Assembly (NCBI GenBank): GCA_037693485.1
Contig: CM075346.1
Location: 102,592,501-102,656,500 of the forward strand
Direction: 5' to 3'
Source of the DNA: Kitagawia praeruptora
Lineage: Eukaryota > Streptophyta > Magnoliopsida > Apiales > Apiaceae
DNA length: 64,000 nucleotides
Positions within the stretch are counted from its first letter, which is position 1. Each line of letters starts with the position of its first letter. This document shows, piece by piece, positions 11,396-22,837 of the stretch. Under the pieces are notes generated by a model, which was given only the letters and a program-made list of their open reading frames with translations, was not told where the DNA came from and did no database searches. The position numbers were made by a program, and so were the translations under genes.

Positions 11396-12340
11396 TAGAC
11401 TTAGCTTCATATTTATCTAGTAGAAGTAGAAATAAGGTTCGATGAAACCATGTAGAGCATGTCCCTCCGAGTAGGACAGTAGTACTCTATGTAAGGGTTA
11501 AACCCATTTCAAGTTATTAATGCAAGTTTGATTTCCATTCATTGATTGAGTGATTTTATTTATGTGCCGAGCACCCGATGAGTGCAAGTCAAGGATGACC
11601 GAGTACCCAAAATAAAAGAATACACGAATGGAAAACAAACAAATGCATAGGTGAAGATCCCGAAGGGTCAAGAGTTGGGTTACAACATAACCAAGTAAGA
11701 GTTTAAGTCTGTAAAAGACCCTGGATAAAAGAAAAGAAGATAAAAGCCATATGCAACAGTCAAAGCCATGAAAGGCCGAGGATGTTAAGGACTAGCTACT
11801 CTTCAATACTTATTAAGTACCTAGATTAAGGATCCAAGGATGAAGGCCAATAGATAACCTTAAGCAAGGATTAAGAAGTTCAAGCAAGCTCTCGTCTCAG
11901 AAGTTTAAAAGGCATGAAGCCAATGGGATTGCATTTATCGAAATCTAAATCGAGGAATCAACCCCGAATCCTAGGTTGAAGAACAGAAGCTGTTAGCCAT
12001 GAAGGCCAAGATTAGCCATGAAGGCCAAGGTTAGTTATGAATGCCAAACTTGAGGGGGTCATGAACCTCCAATTAAGATCCAAAGGTTGAAACTTCATGT
12101 TGACTTGAAAACCAATATGTAATTTTGAAAACCTCCTAGAGAAGGTTCAAGATCTCGTGGGGGCTAACCAGAAACCCCCTGGCCTTGGAACGGCAGCTCT
12201 GATAGATATTTCGGTGATTTAAAACACCATTGAGATTGAAAACCCTTGATTTCAAACTTTGGCGTTCAACCTTCGAACATCGACGTTCAACACCCAAGAC
12301 CAAGACAAACATTGAAGCCATGACGGCCAAGCAAGCTGAG
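11396..12340 (+). other. Non-coding block inside the Tat element, 3'-UTR-like
   Basis: No coding potential on either strand. The phrasing (repeated GCCATGAAGGCCAAG-type words, AGGGTTAAACCCATTTCAAG, CTTGAGGGGGTC) resembles the region after pol in gypsy elements, and the block follows directly on the displaced aRNH fragment. It is probably 3'-end sequence moved here together with that fragment (inference). Confidence 0.45.
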
Positions 12341-12351
12341 AAGTTACTTAT

Positions 12352-13780
12352 ATGGGAGCATCTTTGAAAGAACCCTTGAAGGGCAAGTTGATAGTATTCT
12401 TGCAAGAAAATAGTGATGTGTTTGCTTGGATAGCAGCTGATATGCCAGGGATTGATCCCCAACTTATAACTCACAAGCTGAATGTTGATCCCGAGCGGAA
12501 GACAATAAAGCAGAAAAAGAGGAATTTTGCTCCTGAGAGGCAGGAGGCCATTAAGCAAGAAGTTGACAAGCTCTTGGAAGCTGGATTTATTGAAGAGATT
12601 CAGTTCCCTGAATGGTTGGCTAACCCCATGATGGTCAAGAAAGCAAATGGAAAGTGGAGAATGTGTATCGACTTCACTGATTTAAATGACGCATGCCCAA
12701 AGGATTGTTTCCCTCTGCCGAGGATTGACACCTTGATAGATGCCACTACTGGACATGAGATGCTGAGCTTCATGGATGGGTTTAGCGGCTACAATCAGAT
12801 TAAGATGCACAAGGATGACATCCCTAAGGTATCTTTCATAACTGACTTTGGTGTTTTCTGTTATCTCGTCATGGCTTTTGGTCTAAAGAATGCAGGAGCT
12901 ACCTACAAATGACTGGTGAATAATATATTCGCCAATCTGATTGGAAAAACCATGGAGGTCTATGTGGATGACATGTTGGTCAAGAGCCTATGCAAGGCAG
13001 ATCATATCAGGCACCTCAGAGAGGCATTCGAAGTGTTGAGGCACCACAAGATGATGTTAAACCCAGCCAAGTGTGCTTTTGGCGTTGGATCAGGAAAATT
13101 TTTGGGATTGATGGTTTCGAAGAGAGGCATAGAGGCCAACCCTGATAAGATCAAAGCGATCTTGGATATGGAACCACCCCGCTCCATACGAGATGTACAG
13201 AAGCTAACTGGCCGAGTTGCGGCCTAAGGAGATTCATCTCCAAGTCTGGTGATAAGTGCTTGCCTTTCTTTCAGGCCTTAAAGAAAGTGAAAAATTTTGA
13301 GTGGACTACAGAGAGCCAAGAGGCCTTCGAGCAGCTGAAGAAGTACATGGTTGAAGCCCCGTTGTTGGCCAAACCTAGTCCTAGGGAGACTCTTTACTTA
13401 TATTTGGCGGTATCTGAACAAGCATTGAGTGCCGTCCTCATTCGGAAGGAGAACAAGTTTCAAAAACCCATCTACTACGTGAGCAAGGTGTTGCACGGGG
13501 CTGAGTTAAATTACTCTCCCATTGAGAAGTTTGCATTGGCATTTATAAAAGCTTCAAGGAAGCTACGACCATACTTTCAGTCACACAAAATTGAAGTCCT
13601 GATGGACCAGCAGTTAAGGAACATATTGCATAGCCCAAAGGCCAGTGGAAGGCTAATCAAGTGGGCCATAAAGCTTGGGGAGTTTGATATCAAGTATAAG
13701 CCTCGGACAGCCATCAAGGCTCAGGCATTGGCTGACTTCGTGGTTGAATGCACCATTAATAACCAAGAAGTCGGGGGGTA
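12352..13780 (+). pseudogene. pol: Tat-type reverse transcriptase and RNase H, broken
   Basis: RT copies element RNA into DNA. The N-terminal part includes KKRNFAPERQEAIKQEV, then WRMCIDFTDLNDACPKD, MDGFSGYNQI and VMAFGLKNAGATY. A TGA at about 12910 replaces what is normally an arginine codon. The polymerase motif YVDD follows at about 12961 and LTGRVAA near 13210. One missing base near 13226 shifts the frame, and the RNase H resumes at 13260 (FFQALKKVKNFEW, LYLAVSEQALSAVL). The first catalytic aspartate of RNase H is absent, as is usual in the Tat lineage, where the second RNase H takes over. TAG ends this part at 13779. Confidence 0.9.
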
Positions 13781-13781
13781 G

Positions 13782-14312
13782 GAGATAGTAACCACCCCTG
13801 AAAGTGGAGATAAACATGAAGAACTTGTAGCTGATCAGAAGGAATATTGGGTGCTCTATTTTGATGGAGCGTCAAAAACAAAATCTAGTGGTGCAGGTTT
13901 GGTTTTGCAAAACCCCGATGGGTTCACAGTTGAGTATGCTTTGAAGTTGGATTTTCCTACTACCAACATTGAAGATGAATATGAAGCCTTGATAGCCCGA
14001 TTGGGCTTGTCCAGAATACTGAGGGTCAAGAACCTCAAAGTTTTTGGAGATTCAAGACTGGTAGTCTCGCAAGTGAATGGTGAATTTGAAGCTAAGGATG
14101 AAACTATGACAAAGTATTTGAGAGTTGTGAAGGCTGTTATGACTCAATATGATGAGCGCTATGAGGAGCACATTCCAAGAAATGAGAACATTAAGGCTGA
14201 TGCCCTATTTAAGTTCGTCTCTTCTGAGATAGAAAATTATGCGGAGAGTTTTTACTTCCAGGTCCTGAAGACCCTACCATCGATTCGAAATTGGAAGCAC
14301 CAATTGATGTAA
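13782..14312 (+). pseudogene. Second (archaeal-type) RNase H of Tat element
   Basis: In the same frame as the preceding RNase H but separated from it by the TAG at 13779. The four acidic residues of the RNase H fold are visible: D in LYFDGASK, E in DEYEALIA, D in VFGDSRLV and D in KADALFK. This extra domain is a hallmark of Tat/Ogre elements. The ORF stops at 14312, and the integrase that should follow is missing: 14313-14940 has only a short decayed start of the linker and no HHCC or D-D-E motif. Confidence 0.85.
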
Positions 14313-14955
14313 GCTGAAGGATAGGCCCTCTCAAAGCTCATCTTAAGACTGGTTGGCTCCCTGATAATGCCTTGAAAGCACAGAAACTATTAGTGAGAAT
14401 GTTGAGATAAGAGGTCCTTTGTCATTCCATACTTAAAATCTTGAATCTCAAAACCCGACACAAAATTTAAGCCTTGATGGTCAACAAGGCTGTCTACCTC
14501 CAATCGAGCTTGTCATTTGAGTTTAAGGACTCGAATCAAGAGTCGTCAGTCAAGTTGAGACCTAAGAAAGGTTATATGATCATAAGAACAAGGTTGGAAA
14601 CCTAGAATCAAGCTAAAAGGTTGAAAACCAATAAAGGCACACCAGGCCTAAGGTCAAGCGCCAAGGAGCAAGTGAACTATCTGAATGATCAACCGAGAAG
14701 GAAGACCTCCTCCATGAGAAACAAGGATGATGTAAGAACTAAAGAACTTCATCACAAGAATGAGAGTCAAGGGTTGATGATAACCTTAAGACCAAGGATT
14801 CAACAAACAAATTAAAGCCCGGAAGGTCACGAAGATTAAGAAACAAGTCGTTTGAGTTCAAGGTTCACGAAACCCTTCAAGGCATAGCAAACACCTCCAT
14901 CAACATACCAAGACTGATTTTCAATTCTGAGCCAAGGCACGAACGAAGCCGAAAT
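14313..14955 (+). other. Non-coding 3' region of Tat element, no integrase
   Basis: A few dozen bases continue the aRNH-integrase linker (LKTGWLPDNALKAQKL in a shifted frame), then coding signal disappears. I see no integrase zinc-binding or catalytic motif on either strand. Confidence 0.6.
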
Positions 14956-15085
14956 TAAAATTTAGCACCATTTAGTGCTGTTAGCGTCGACTAGCGCCGT
15001 TTAGTGCCTTTCAGCGCTGTTCAGTGCTGTTAGTGCCGCTAGCACCATTTAGTGCCGTTTAGCGCCGATTAGCGTCGTTTGAACA
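14956..15085 (+). repeat. Short GCCGTTTAGC-type repeats
   Basis: About 130 bp of TTTAGTGCCGTTTAGCGCCG-like units of 10-20 bp, a diverged relative of the large array at 15712-16660. Confidence 0.7.
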
Positions 15086-15149
15086 CTGATGATTTTAGGT
15101 CCGAGATCCAAAATTCTAAGATCACAGATGATTATAGATCCTAGATCCA

Positions 15150-15425
15150 TCATCCTTTTCAAGACCACGGATGGTTTTCAGGTCCGGGTTTCCTAGCCAA
15201 CCACGAAGTGGCCGACCACGACACCCGGAGGGCCATAGCCGACCACCAAGCGGCCGACCATGGCACTTTGGGGAGCCTTGGCCGACCACGAGTCAGAGGA
15301 CCACGAGCTGGCCGACCACGAGTCGGAAGACCACGAGCTAGCCGACCACCGTGTTCGGGAGGCCTTCGGTCGATCACGGGCTAGCCGACCACGAGCTACC
15401 CGTTGATCCGGCTGATCACGGGTAG
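15150..15425 (+). repeat. GC-rich GCCGACCACGAG tandem repeats
   Basis: About 270 bp of imperfect units around GGCCGACCACGAG(C/T). Much richer in GC than its surroundings and non-coding despite a 72-codon antisense ORF. Confidence 0.75.
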
Positions 15426-15439
15426 TTTGTGGTCCCAGA

Positions 15440-15714
15440 ACCCGACTTTTTCAGCAAATCTCGGATTTTTGATGGTTTGAGATTGAGATCAAGATTCTTG
15501 ATCCTTAGGATCACGGATGATTGTAAATCCCAGATCTATGATTCGAGATCAAGATTCTTGATTCTTAGGATCACGGATGATTTTAGATCCCAGATCCATG
15601 ATTCGAGATCAAGATCAAGATTCTTGATCCTTAGGATCACGGATGATCTTAGATCCCAGATCCATGATTCGAGATCAAGATCAAGATTCTTGATCCTTAA
15701 GATCACGGATGTTT
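15440..15714 (+). repeat. Tandem array, about 60-bp unit, four copies
   Basis: Units contain GATCAAGATTCTTGATCCTT, AGGATCACGGATGAT and AGATCCCAGATCCATGATT. The third and fourth units have an extra AGATCA. An open frame through it (15429-15716) merely reflects the repeat. Confidence 0.85.
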
Positions 15715-16660
15715 AAGCACCTATTAGTGCCGTTAAAGCACAGATTAGTGCCGATTAGCACAGATTAGTGTCGTTTAAGCACAGATTAGTGCCGATTAGC
15801 ACAGATTAGTGTCGATTAGCATATATTAGTGTCGTTTAAGCACAGATTAGTGCCGATTAGCACAGATTAGTGCCGTTTAAGCACAGATTAGTGCCGATTA
15901 GCACAGATTAGTGCCGTTTAAGCACAGATTAGTGCCGATTAGCACATATTAGTGCCGATTAGCACAGATTAGTGCCGATTAGCATAGATTAGTGTCGTTT
16001 AAGCACAGATTAGTGCCTATTAGCAAAGATTAGTGCCGTTTAAGCACAGATTAGTGCCGATTAGCACATATTAGTGCCGATTAGCACAGATTAGTGCCGA
16101 TTAGCATAGATTAGTGTCGTTTAAGCACAGATTAGTGCCTATTAGCACAGATTAGTGCCGTTTAAGCACAGATTAGTGCCGATTAGCATAGATTAGTGCC
16201 GATTAGCAAAGATTAGTGCCGATTAGCACAGATTAATGCCGTTTAAGCACAGATTAGTGCCGATTAACACAGATTAGTGTCGTTTAAGCACAGATTAGTG
16301 CCGATTAGCACAGATTAGTGCCGATTAGCAAAGATTAGTGTCGTTTAAGCACAGATTAGTGCCGATTAGCACAGATTAGTGCCGTTTAAGCACAGATTAG
16401 TGCCGATTAGCACAGATTAGTGCTGATTAGCACAGATTAGTGTCGATTAGCACATATTAGTGTCGTTTAAGCACAGATTAGTGCCGATTAGCACAGATTA
16501 GTGCCGTTTAAGCACAAATTAGTGTCGATTAGCACAGATAAGTGCCGGTTAGCATAGATCAGTGTCGTTTAAGCACAGATTAGTGCCGATTAGCAGAGAT
16601 TAGTGCCTTTTAAGCACAGATTAGTGCCGATTAGCACTGTTTAGCGCCGATTAGTGCCGT
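15712..16660 (+). repeat. Satellite-like array, about 17-19 bp unit, in 3' region of Tat element
   Basis: About 950 bp built from GCACAGATTAGTGCCGATTA and GCACAGATTAGTGCCGTTTA units, often alternating to give a dimer of about 36 bp, with single-base variants (CATAGATT, CAAAGATT, TGTCG). Tandem arrays in the 3' untranslated region are a known habit of Tat/Ogre elements and a possible source of satellites. Confidence 0.9.
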
Positions 16661-16908
16661 TAGTACCGTTTTATGCCGTTTGACATCGTATAACATTGTT
16701 TAAACGATGTTTAAGGCTAATTAGCACTGTGTAATGCCGTTTAACACCGTTTAGTGTCGTTCAACATCGTCGTAAATGCGACGGTCGCTCCACGCTTTAC
16801 ATTAAGATGATATTGTTGAAAATACTCGCGTAAGAGCAATAAACCCTGACCCAAGTCTCGGAAAAGGACGTTAAAACTTCAAGGAAAACCTGATCAGTTT
16901 TCCTAGAA

Positions 16909-16921
16909 GTTGGGGGGCAAA
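16909..16921 (+). other. Polypurine tract of Tat element
   Basis: GTTGGGGGGCAAA directly before the 3' LTR: plus-strand DNA primer site. Confidence 0.85.
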
Positions 16922-17440
16922 TGATATGGGCAAAAAGTAAGCCCCAAAGACACATTTAATGTGGAAATAATTAGACCTGGAATGGTCCAATCGTGGGGCC
17001 CGCCAGATGGGCCCAAACCCTATTTATGATATCAATTTCGTAATTAATATTAAGGGTAATAACCAGCTCAGCAATAAGAGTCAGATAAGGATATTACTCC
17101 TACCAAGCTTAGCCTCCAAGGCACAGAATTCGATATGGGAACTGACTCCTACAAGGAAGGAGTCTAGAACCTTCTTCAAGGCGGTGACTTGCCCACCAAG
17201 TCACCTAATTCTACTACGATTCTAGGACTTCTCAGCCTATATAAAGGGTCTGACCCTTCATTCTCAGATGTACGTTTTTGGCTTGATCTTTGATACACAT
17301 CAAAGTACGTAGGCATCTTGTGAAGGCAGATTCAGCCACGAGCACGAGAGCAGCCATTAAAGCACGAAGCTCACGTACCCTAGCATTAAATACAGCAAAC
17401 CCTAGCCGCAATTTAATAACCTTGTTTTTATTCCACAACA
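16922..17440 (+). repeat. 3' LTR of Tat element
   Basis: Matches 8253-8770 at about 97%. TATA box CTATATAAAG at about 17237-17246. Followed by the target duplication CTTAG. Confidence 0.92.
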
Positions 17441-17445
17441 CTTAG

Positions 17446-18192
17446 TTATTGAAAAATAGAAAAAGTAATATGTTTAACCTGAAAAAGGAAATTGATTAGT
17501 AAAGGAGAAATTTTAGTTAGATAAAATATGAAAGATATAAATAAAAGAAATTATTTAGTTATTAAAAGATTGAAAAGGTAATATATTTAACCTGAAAAAA
17601 AATGGATCAGGGGAGAAATTTTATAAGATAAAATATAAAAGATTTAAATTAATTAGTCAGTAGGATGGATTATATATGTAAGTAAGCAAGGATAAATAAA
17701 TAAAATCAACAGGTACCATATCTTTTTTCCCAGATTTTTTTTTCAAATTTTTTTTTAAAATTTTTTATAAAAAAATTGTATTTATGACATCATGATGACG
17801 TCATCAGGGGGTGGGGTTAGTGTGTGTGAGGATGTAGGTTATTAGTGTGGGTGCCCTAGCGGGGCCATTAGATTAGATTAAAATGAAGGGATGAGATTAT
17901 ATCTCAAATCTCACCAAAACAAATGGTTCTCATTTGAGCAAAAACCTATATATATATATATATATTCCAAAAAAGTGGTCGAAAATGACATCTGAACCCC
18001 GGAACTTGCAATCAGAAATTTGTAGTATCGAAGTTGCAAATGAGGTTGCAAAAGTTGCAATTGAGGAAGGTGGTATTTTTTGAATTTTGAAAACAAGGTC
18101 GGTATTTTTAGAATTTTAGAAATGTTGGTAGTATATATTTAAAAATCTAATAGTTAACATGGGTAGTTTTGAAACTATCCCTTTAATTTATA
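17446..18192. other. AT-rich spacer, paralogous to 34446-34969
   Basis: Continuation of the sequence split by the Tat element. 17441-17965 matches 34441-34969, including TGACATCATGATGACGTCATC and a short (TA)n. From about 17970 the two copies differ. No gene is seen. Confidence 0.6.
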
Positions 18193-18585
18193 CTAGCTTA
18201 AAACCCGTGCGATGCACGGTTTTTTTTATAAATATTATGTGAATTTTTTCATTAATTTAAATTATTTTTTTAAACATGAATTTTGGAGACTTAAATTTTT
18301 AAATGAAATGATGATTGAAATGGTGTTTAAATTTTTAAACATGAATTTTTTTTGATAAACAAAATTATTTAGTTATTGAAAAATTGAAAAGGTAATATAT
18401 TTAACCTGAAAAAGGAAATTGATTAGTAAGGGAGAAATTTTGTTAATCAAAATATAAAAGATGTAAATTGATTAGTTAATAGGATGAATTTTATCTGTAA
18501 TTAAGTAAGGGTAAATAAGTAAAATCAATATGTACCGACTACCGACCAACCAAACTTTTAATGTTTTGGCTTTTATATAATAGTA
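18193..18585 (-). mobile_element. Small complete non-autonomous Helitron (393 bp)
   Basis: On the minus strand it begins TACTATTATATAAAAGCC at 18585 and ends with hairpin CCGTGC/GCACGG (18205-18219) and CTAG|T at 18193. Its 5' end directly abuts the 3' end of the next unit at 18586. It does not code for protein. Confidence 0.7.
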
Positions 18586-18990
18586 CTAACTTATAACCCG
18601 TGCAATGCACGGGTTTCTTTTAATATGTTATATAAATTTTATTTTATGCTATAATTATATTTTTATATAATTATATTTTTATATAATCATTATTTTGTAA
18701 AAATTCTTTTAATATTATTTAAATATAATTTAATATAAATTTAGTTAATCATGATTTAAAATTTACAATATTATAGAATTTTAAGTTAAATATGTCTTTG
18801 ACGGGATTCAAAACTTGAATTTTTAGTAAAATACTTTAATCATAAAATATATCTTATAATTACATCTGACGATTCTTATAATCTAGAATTTATTTCTCAG
18901 ATCCATTTTGGTTTTGAGTCCAATTCCGAAAATAAAAAATAACTTGAGATTCAAATGCTCCTTCTTAACATCTTACCAAAATTTGGTGTT
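18586..18990 (-). mobile_element. 3' part of another Helitron
   Basis: Hairpin CCCGTGCAATGCACGGG at 18597-18613 with TTAG|T at 18586 (a CTRR variant). It reads left like the others. No 5' end is found; the sequence fades into AT-rich DNA, so the right limit is a guess. Confidence 0.5.
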
Positions 18991-18994
18991 ATTC

Positions 18995-19660
18995 CGAGGA
19001 CTTTGAATTTCGGTCTTCGTCTCGTCTTTTGACGTGTGTTTCGTCTCGTTTTTTGGCGTGTGTTTGATTTTATGTTGATTTGGTTATTGCTTGTATGGGT
19101 TTTATTGTTGGTTACTTTGAAAATGATTTATGCGGTTTTGTGGGAGACCTATAATGCGTGCATTGGATTTGAGCTGGTGTCGGATATTGCAAGAGCTTAC
19201 TTTTCATAACTAATATTTGTTCATTTTTTGAGATCTATCTCTTTCGGCATGTCTATAGCTGGTTTTCGGCATGTAGATATTTGGGGTATTTGTGATCATT
19301 AGACTTTCGGCATGTCTATAGCTGATTTTCGGCATGTAAATAGTTGGGGTGTTTCTGAGCATTGGACTACAGGTGATGCGTATGTGAGGGTCATTTGTGA
19401 TATTAGTGGTTCTAGGATTAGTACAGGCTTGATTGATCCGGAAACCACTCAAATCTTTTTTAATTCGAAGAATATTGTAATTTTTTTTTGAAACTCGAAG
19501 AATATTGTTATTCATGATGTAAAACAGTCTGTAAACATAAGCGGCTATTTGGTTAGCTCATTTATTTGTTTCCATTCAGATTGTAGTGTCAGTTCAGGGA
19601 TTTGTCCTGGCTGTGATTTGGTTGATGCAAATTAATACATTTTCTTGTTTATAAAAAAAA
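18995..19660 (+). mobile_element. Probable 3' tail of a LINE
   Basis: No clear coding remains, but the end (GGTTGATGCAAATTAATAC, then TTGTTTATAAAAAAAA) has the style of plant LINE 3' ends followed by an A-run at about 19651. Contains a 63-bp tandem duplication (19241-19303, 19304-19366) around CTTTCGGCATGTCTATAG. Tentative. Confidence 0.35.
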
Positions 19661-20640
19661 TAGAAATTTCGACAAATTTTTCAAAAATTTCATGAAATTT
19701 TTCTATATATCAAAAAATATAAAATATATTAGGAAATCTTTGAGAATCCATCATTTTGTCAAATACAAAAAAAAAATTCATAAATTTTTGAATACCATCA
19801 TTTTTTAATGTATATTTCAAAATATCCTTCTTATTAATTGAAGATAGTTATACTAATATCAAAATACAATTTTAATAATAAGTGTGAGAGTGCTTTTGTT
19901 CAAAATTTTGGTAGTCGGTAATCTAGTATTCTGTACGGCAAAATAAATAAAGAATCGTTGGATCATAAAATAAATAGATGAAATACATTAGATATAGCAA
20001 TTTTTTTTACCTTTTAGCATGTTAACTAAAAAGTGTATTTATACCGAAAGACGAAGAAGTGTGTGTCAATGATTTAAATCATATATAATTAGGTTTTCTA
20101 CATGAATAAGATTATCAATGTAGGTATTCTACATTGAACATGATTAATATGAAAAATTCATAATTATAATTTATATTGAGATTTTGAGTATTTACATTTT
20201 GGTAATAAATAGAAATTTTGACAAATTTTTCAAAAATTTCATGAAATTTTTCTATATATCAAAAAATATAAAATATACTAGGAAAATCTTTGAGAATCCC
20301 TCATTTTATCAAATACAAAAAAAAAATCATAAATTTTTGAATACACTTATATTTTAATGTATCTTTCAAAATCAAATTAAATATCATGAAATTTTAATGA
20401 AATTTTAAAATCAAAGTTGGATATACTTTATATTTTAAAAACATTTTAAAATTCATAATTGAATATTATAAAATCACAAAGATTTTTCAAAATCCAAATT
20501 AAACACACCAAAATTTTAAAAATTCAAAAAAATCTTTAAAAATTAAAATCGGATTGAATTCACCCCCAAAATAAATTGAGATTAATCCTTTCCTTCACCC
20601 AAACAAATTAGTATTGGGAATCGCCAGCTCTCTTTTTTCC
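19661..20640. repeat. AT-rich DNA with a 135-bp direct repeat
   Basis: About 19662-19798 and 20212-20347 are near-identical copies (AAATTTCATGAAATTTTTC, then TTTGAGAATCC), 550 bp apart. Otherwise no gene or recognisable element before the SKP1 promoter. Confidence 0.6.
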
Positions 20641-20641
20641 C

Positions 20642-20649
20642 TATATAAA
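20642..20649 (+). promoter_or_regulatory. TATA box of SKP1-like gene
   Basis: TATATAAA, 113 bp upstream of the chosen ATG, giving room for a 5' leader of about 80 nt. Confidence 0.75.
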
Positions 20650-20761
20650 GCCCATGATCCCAACACAAATCCTCACACCATCTCACAAGCTAGGGTTATC
20701 TATTCAGCCTTCTCTGCATTACTGCAAATACAGATATTCTCTACCAACAAACAAACCAACC

Positions 20762-21214
20762 ATGTCTTCTGAATCAAAGATGATCATGCTAACGAGTTCC
20801 GATAACGAGACTTTCGAGGTGGAAGAAGCAGTTGCTGTTGAGTCTCAGACAATCAAACACATGATTGAAGATGACTGTGCAGACACAGCTATTCCTCTTC
20901 CCAATGTAACCGGTAGTATCTTGGCTAAGGTTATTGAGTACTGTAAGAAACATGTTGAGTCGAAAGATGATAATGAACTTAAGACCTTTGATACGCAGTT
21001 TGCTAAGGTTGATCAGCAAACTCTCTTTGATCTTATTCTTGCTGCAAATTATCTCAACATCAAGAGCCTTCTCGACTTGACTTGTCAGACAGTTGCGGAT
21101 ATGATTAAGGGGAAGACGCCCGAGGAGATCAGGAAGACTTTCAACATCAAGAATGACTTCACTCCGGAGGAAGAGGAGGCGGTTCGTAAGGAGAATGCTT
21201 GGGCCTTCGAATGA
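20762..21214 (+). CDS. SKP1-like: SKP1-like protein, SCF ubiquitin ligase adaptor
   Basis: Adaptor linking CUL1 to F-box proteins in SCF E3 ligases (nucleus/cytosol). 150 residues, the normal length. The N-terminal BTB/POZ-like fold covers about residues 4-65 (MIMLTSSDNETFEVEEAVA, then TIKHMIEDDCAD, IPLPNV). The C-terminal SKP1 domain covers about 75-150 (TLFDLILAANYLNIKSLLDL, then CQTVADMIKGKTPEEIRKTF, FTPEEEEAVRKENAWAFE), which binds the F-box. There is no intron, stop or frameshift. An in-frame ATG at 20654 would add 36 residues, but it lies just after the TATA box and probably before the transcript start; the 20762 ATG has a good AACC-ATG-TC context and the family N-terminus. Intronless: either an original single-exon gene or an old retrocopy; its own TATA box favours an active gene. 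The only intact host gene in the window. Confidence 0.93.
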   Translation: MSSESKMIMLTSSDNETFEVEEAVAVESQTIKHMIEDDCADTAIPLPNVTGSILAKVIEYCKKHVESKDDNELKTFDTQFAKVDQQTLFDLILAANYLNIKSLLDLTCQTVADMIKGKTPEEIRKTFNIKNDFTPEEEEAVRKENAWAFE

Positions 21215-21974
21215 ACCTACCTAAGAAGCCTGCTGAAGCCTGAAGCGTTTGAAGTGGCTTAGGATTTATGTTATCTTTTATTAGCATGTTATGTATTCTC
21301 GGATCTTGGTTTTAAATTTGGCTAGCTACGACAGATGTTTGTGTTTTTACTATGTCAAATTGTTCTTTTGCTATTACAATTTTATTTGTGTTTTTGCTAT
21401 GACAATTTTGTTCTTTTGCATAACAGTTTTCAGATCTCAAGTAAAAACGAAAAGCACATGCAACAGCTTTTTTATATGCCACAGATTATAGGTCACAAGA
21501 CCGGTGAAAATCCAAAAGCCTATTGAATACATGAATGACATATTAGTAATCTGTTCAGTGTTCTCTGTACGTGCCAGAATCTTTACACTCTGTTCCGTTG
21601 AAGGGAACGATTATGATTTTTTAGTCTTAAAAATTTGAAGAATGAAGTGATTAGTGTTTTTGCCTATTAAAAAAGATTGTTTCAACGTATATATTTTTGG
21701 ATTATTAAATATAGTTTCTTGTTTATTGACAAAAAATTAGTCAGCAACTTTTCAGTTGATACCTGGTCACACCTCTGATCCTATTTACAACAAGTGAGAC
21801 ATTCGAGTGACAGTTTTTGTATGAATTGACGACAATAGTTGCTGACTGATGCTCCTGATTCGACTCGATACTTGTTGATGCTCCTGATGATTGTGATGAT
21901 AAAGATCGGATCAGAGCTTCAAGAAGGCTAATGCAGTCCTCTATAATGCTGAATGGAAAACACCAGCTTTGCTA

Positions 21975-22053
21975 GAGGATATAAGGAAGGAGATTTTGGC
22001 GCTGGGTTTTCCAAAAATTGAAAATATTTATCTGGCTCATCTGAAGGAGATCA
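21975..22053 (+). pseudogene. Exon-like fragment, copy A
   Basis: Encodes EDIRKEILALGFPKIENIYL and onwards, 26 codons that align without gaps to copy B at 22838-22918. Parent gene not recognised. The flanking reading frame closes soon after (TGA near 22075). Confidence 0.4.
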
Positions 22054-22837
22054 TATTTGCATGCAGTCAGAGGTGACCCAACAATATTTATAACACGGAA
22101 TCATAAATTTCAGTAATGTACAAGATGAATATAGGTTATCACTTATCAGTAGCTCTGCACAGAGTTGGTTCTCCCATATGTTTGCATCACCCTCTTAGTT
22201 GCAAGTGCAGCAGCCTCACAGGGGCAAGGTTCCACTCAACATGATCGCAGAGCAAATTCATTGGTCTTCTCTTCTTGCACCTTGCTCCGTGCATCCCCGA
22301 GAGCTTCTGCTGGTTATATTGTACTAATTACTAATTAATCGTGAGAAAATTGAGTAGTTTTTTCTAATTTAACATTCAGAGCCAATTTTCTTTTCACCAA
22401 GGCCAGTAGGCTGGCCAGCCTGTTTATGATCTAGAATCATGCTACTTTTTACATGTAAATTCTGAAGTCGAATATCACTTTGATTATTGCACCTATTTAT
22501 TTTAAAAAGAAATTAAACTGACCTCAATTGTTGACAATCAAGAGAAATACTCATCTGAAAGTGGCAGGAGCAGAAGAGATCAATGCCTCCCGAAGCTGTT
22601 ATCAAAAGGGAGATGTCTGAGATCTAATATCTTTGTAAAGCCCTTGTATTTGATGATGTGAATCTCGTTTATATGCATCAGATATCCAAAAGTAAAAACA
22701 CTCGAAAAATTATCTTCAACAAACTCCTCCGAACGAGAGAGATTCATGCTTTGAGTTAAGATTTAAAGTCAGGATTCAATTCAGATGATTGTTCTATAGT
22801 TGCTGCGAAAAGTGGTTATTCTTTTGGTATGACAGAT

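Larger units (their letters stand above)
8253..17440 (+). mobile_element. Degenerate Tat-type Ty3/gypsy retrotransposon
   Basis: A 9.19-kb element bounded by LTRs at 8253-8770 and 16922-17440, with a 5-bp duplication CTTAG at 8248-8252 and 17441-17445. Order: PBS, gag, protease, a misplaced aRNH/3'-UTR-like block, RT, RNase H, a second (archaeal-type) RNase H, then tandem arrays and the PPT. The second RNase H and the PBS type place it in the Tat lineage. No integrase is present, and every ORF is broken, so it cannot move on its own. It interrupts the Helitron-related sequence that is continuous at about 34430-34470. Confidence 0.9.

Noticed and set aside
15429..15716. 95-codon ORF with repeated RSRFLIL
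   Set aside because: It is simply the translation of the 60-bp tandem array; no domain and no context for a gene.
15712..16660. Regular short repeats resembling a CRISPR array
   Set aside because: Units are directly tandem with no unique spacers, and they sit in the 3' region of a plant gypsy element.
20654..20761. In-frame ATG extending SKP1 by 36 residues
   Set aside because: It lies only about 5 bp after the TATA box, before the expected transcript start, and adds residues absent from the family.
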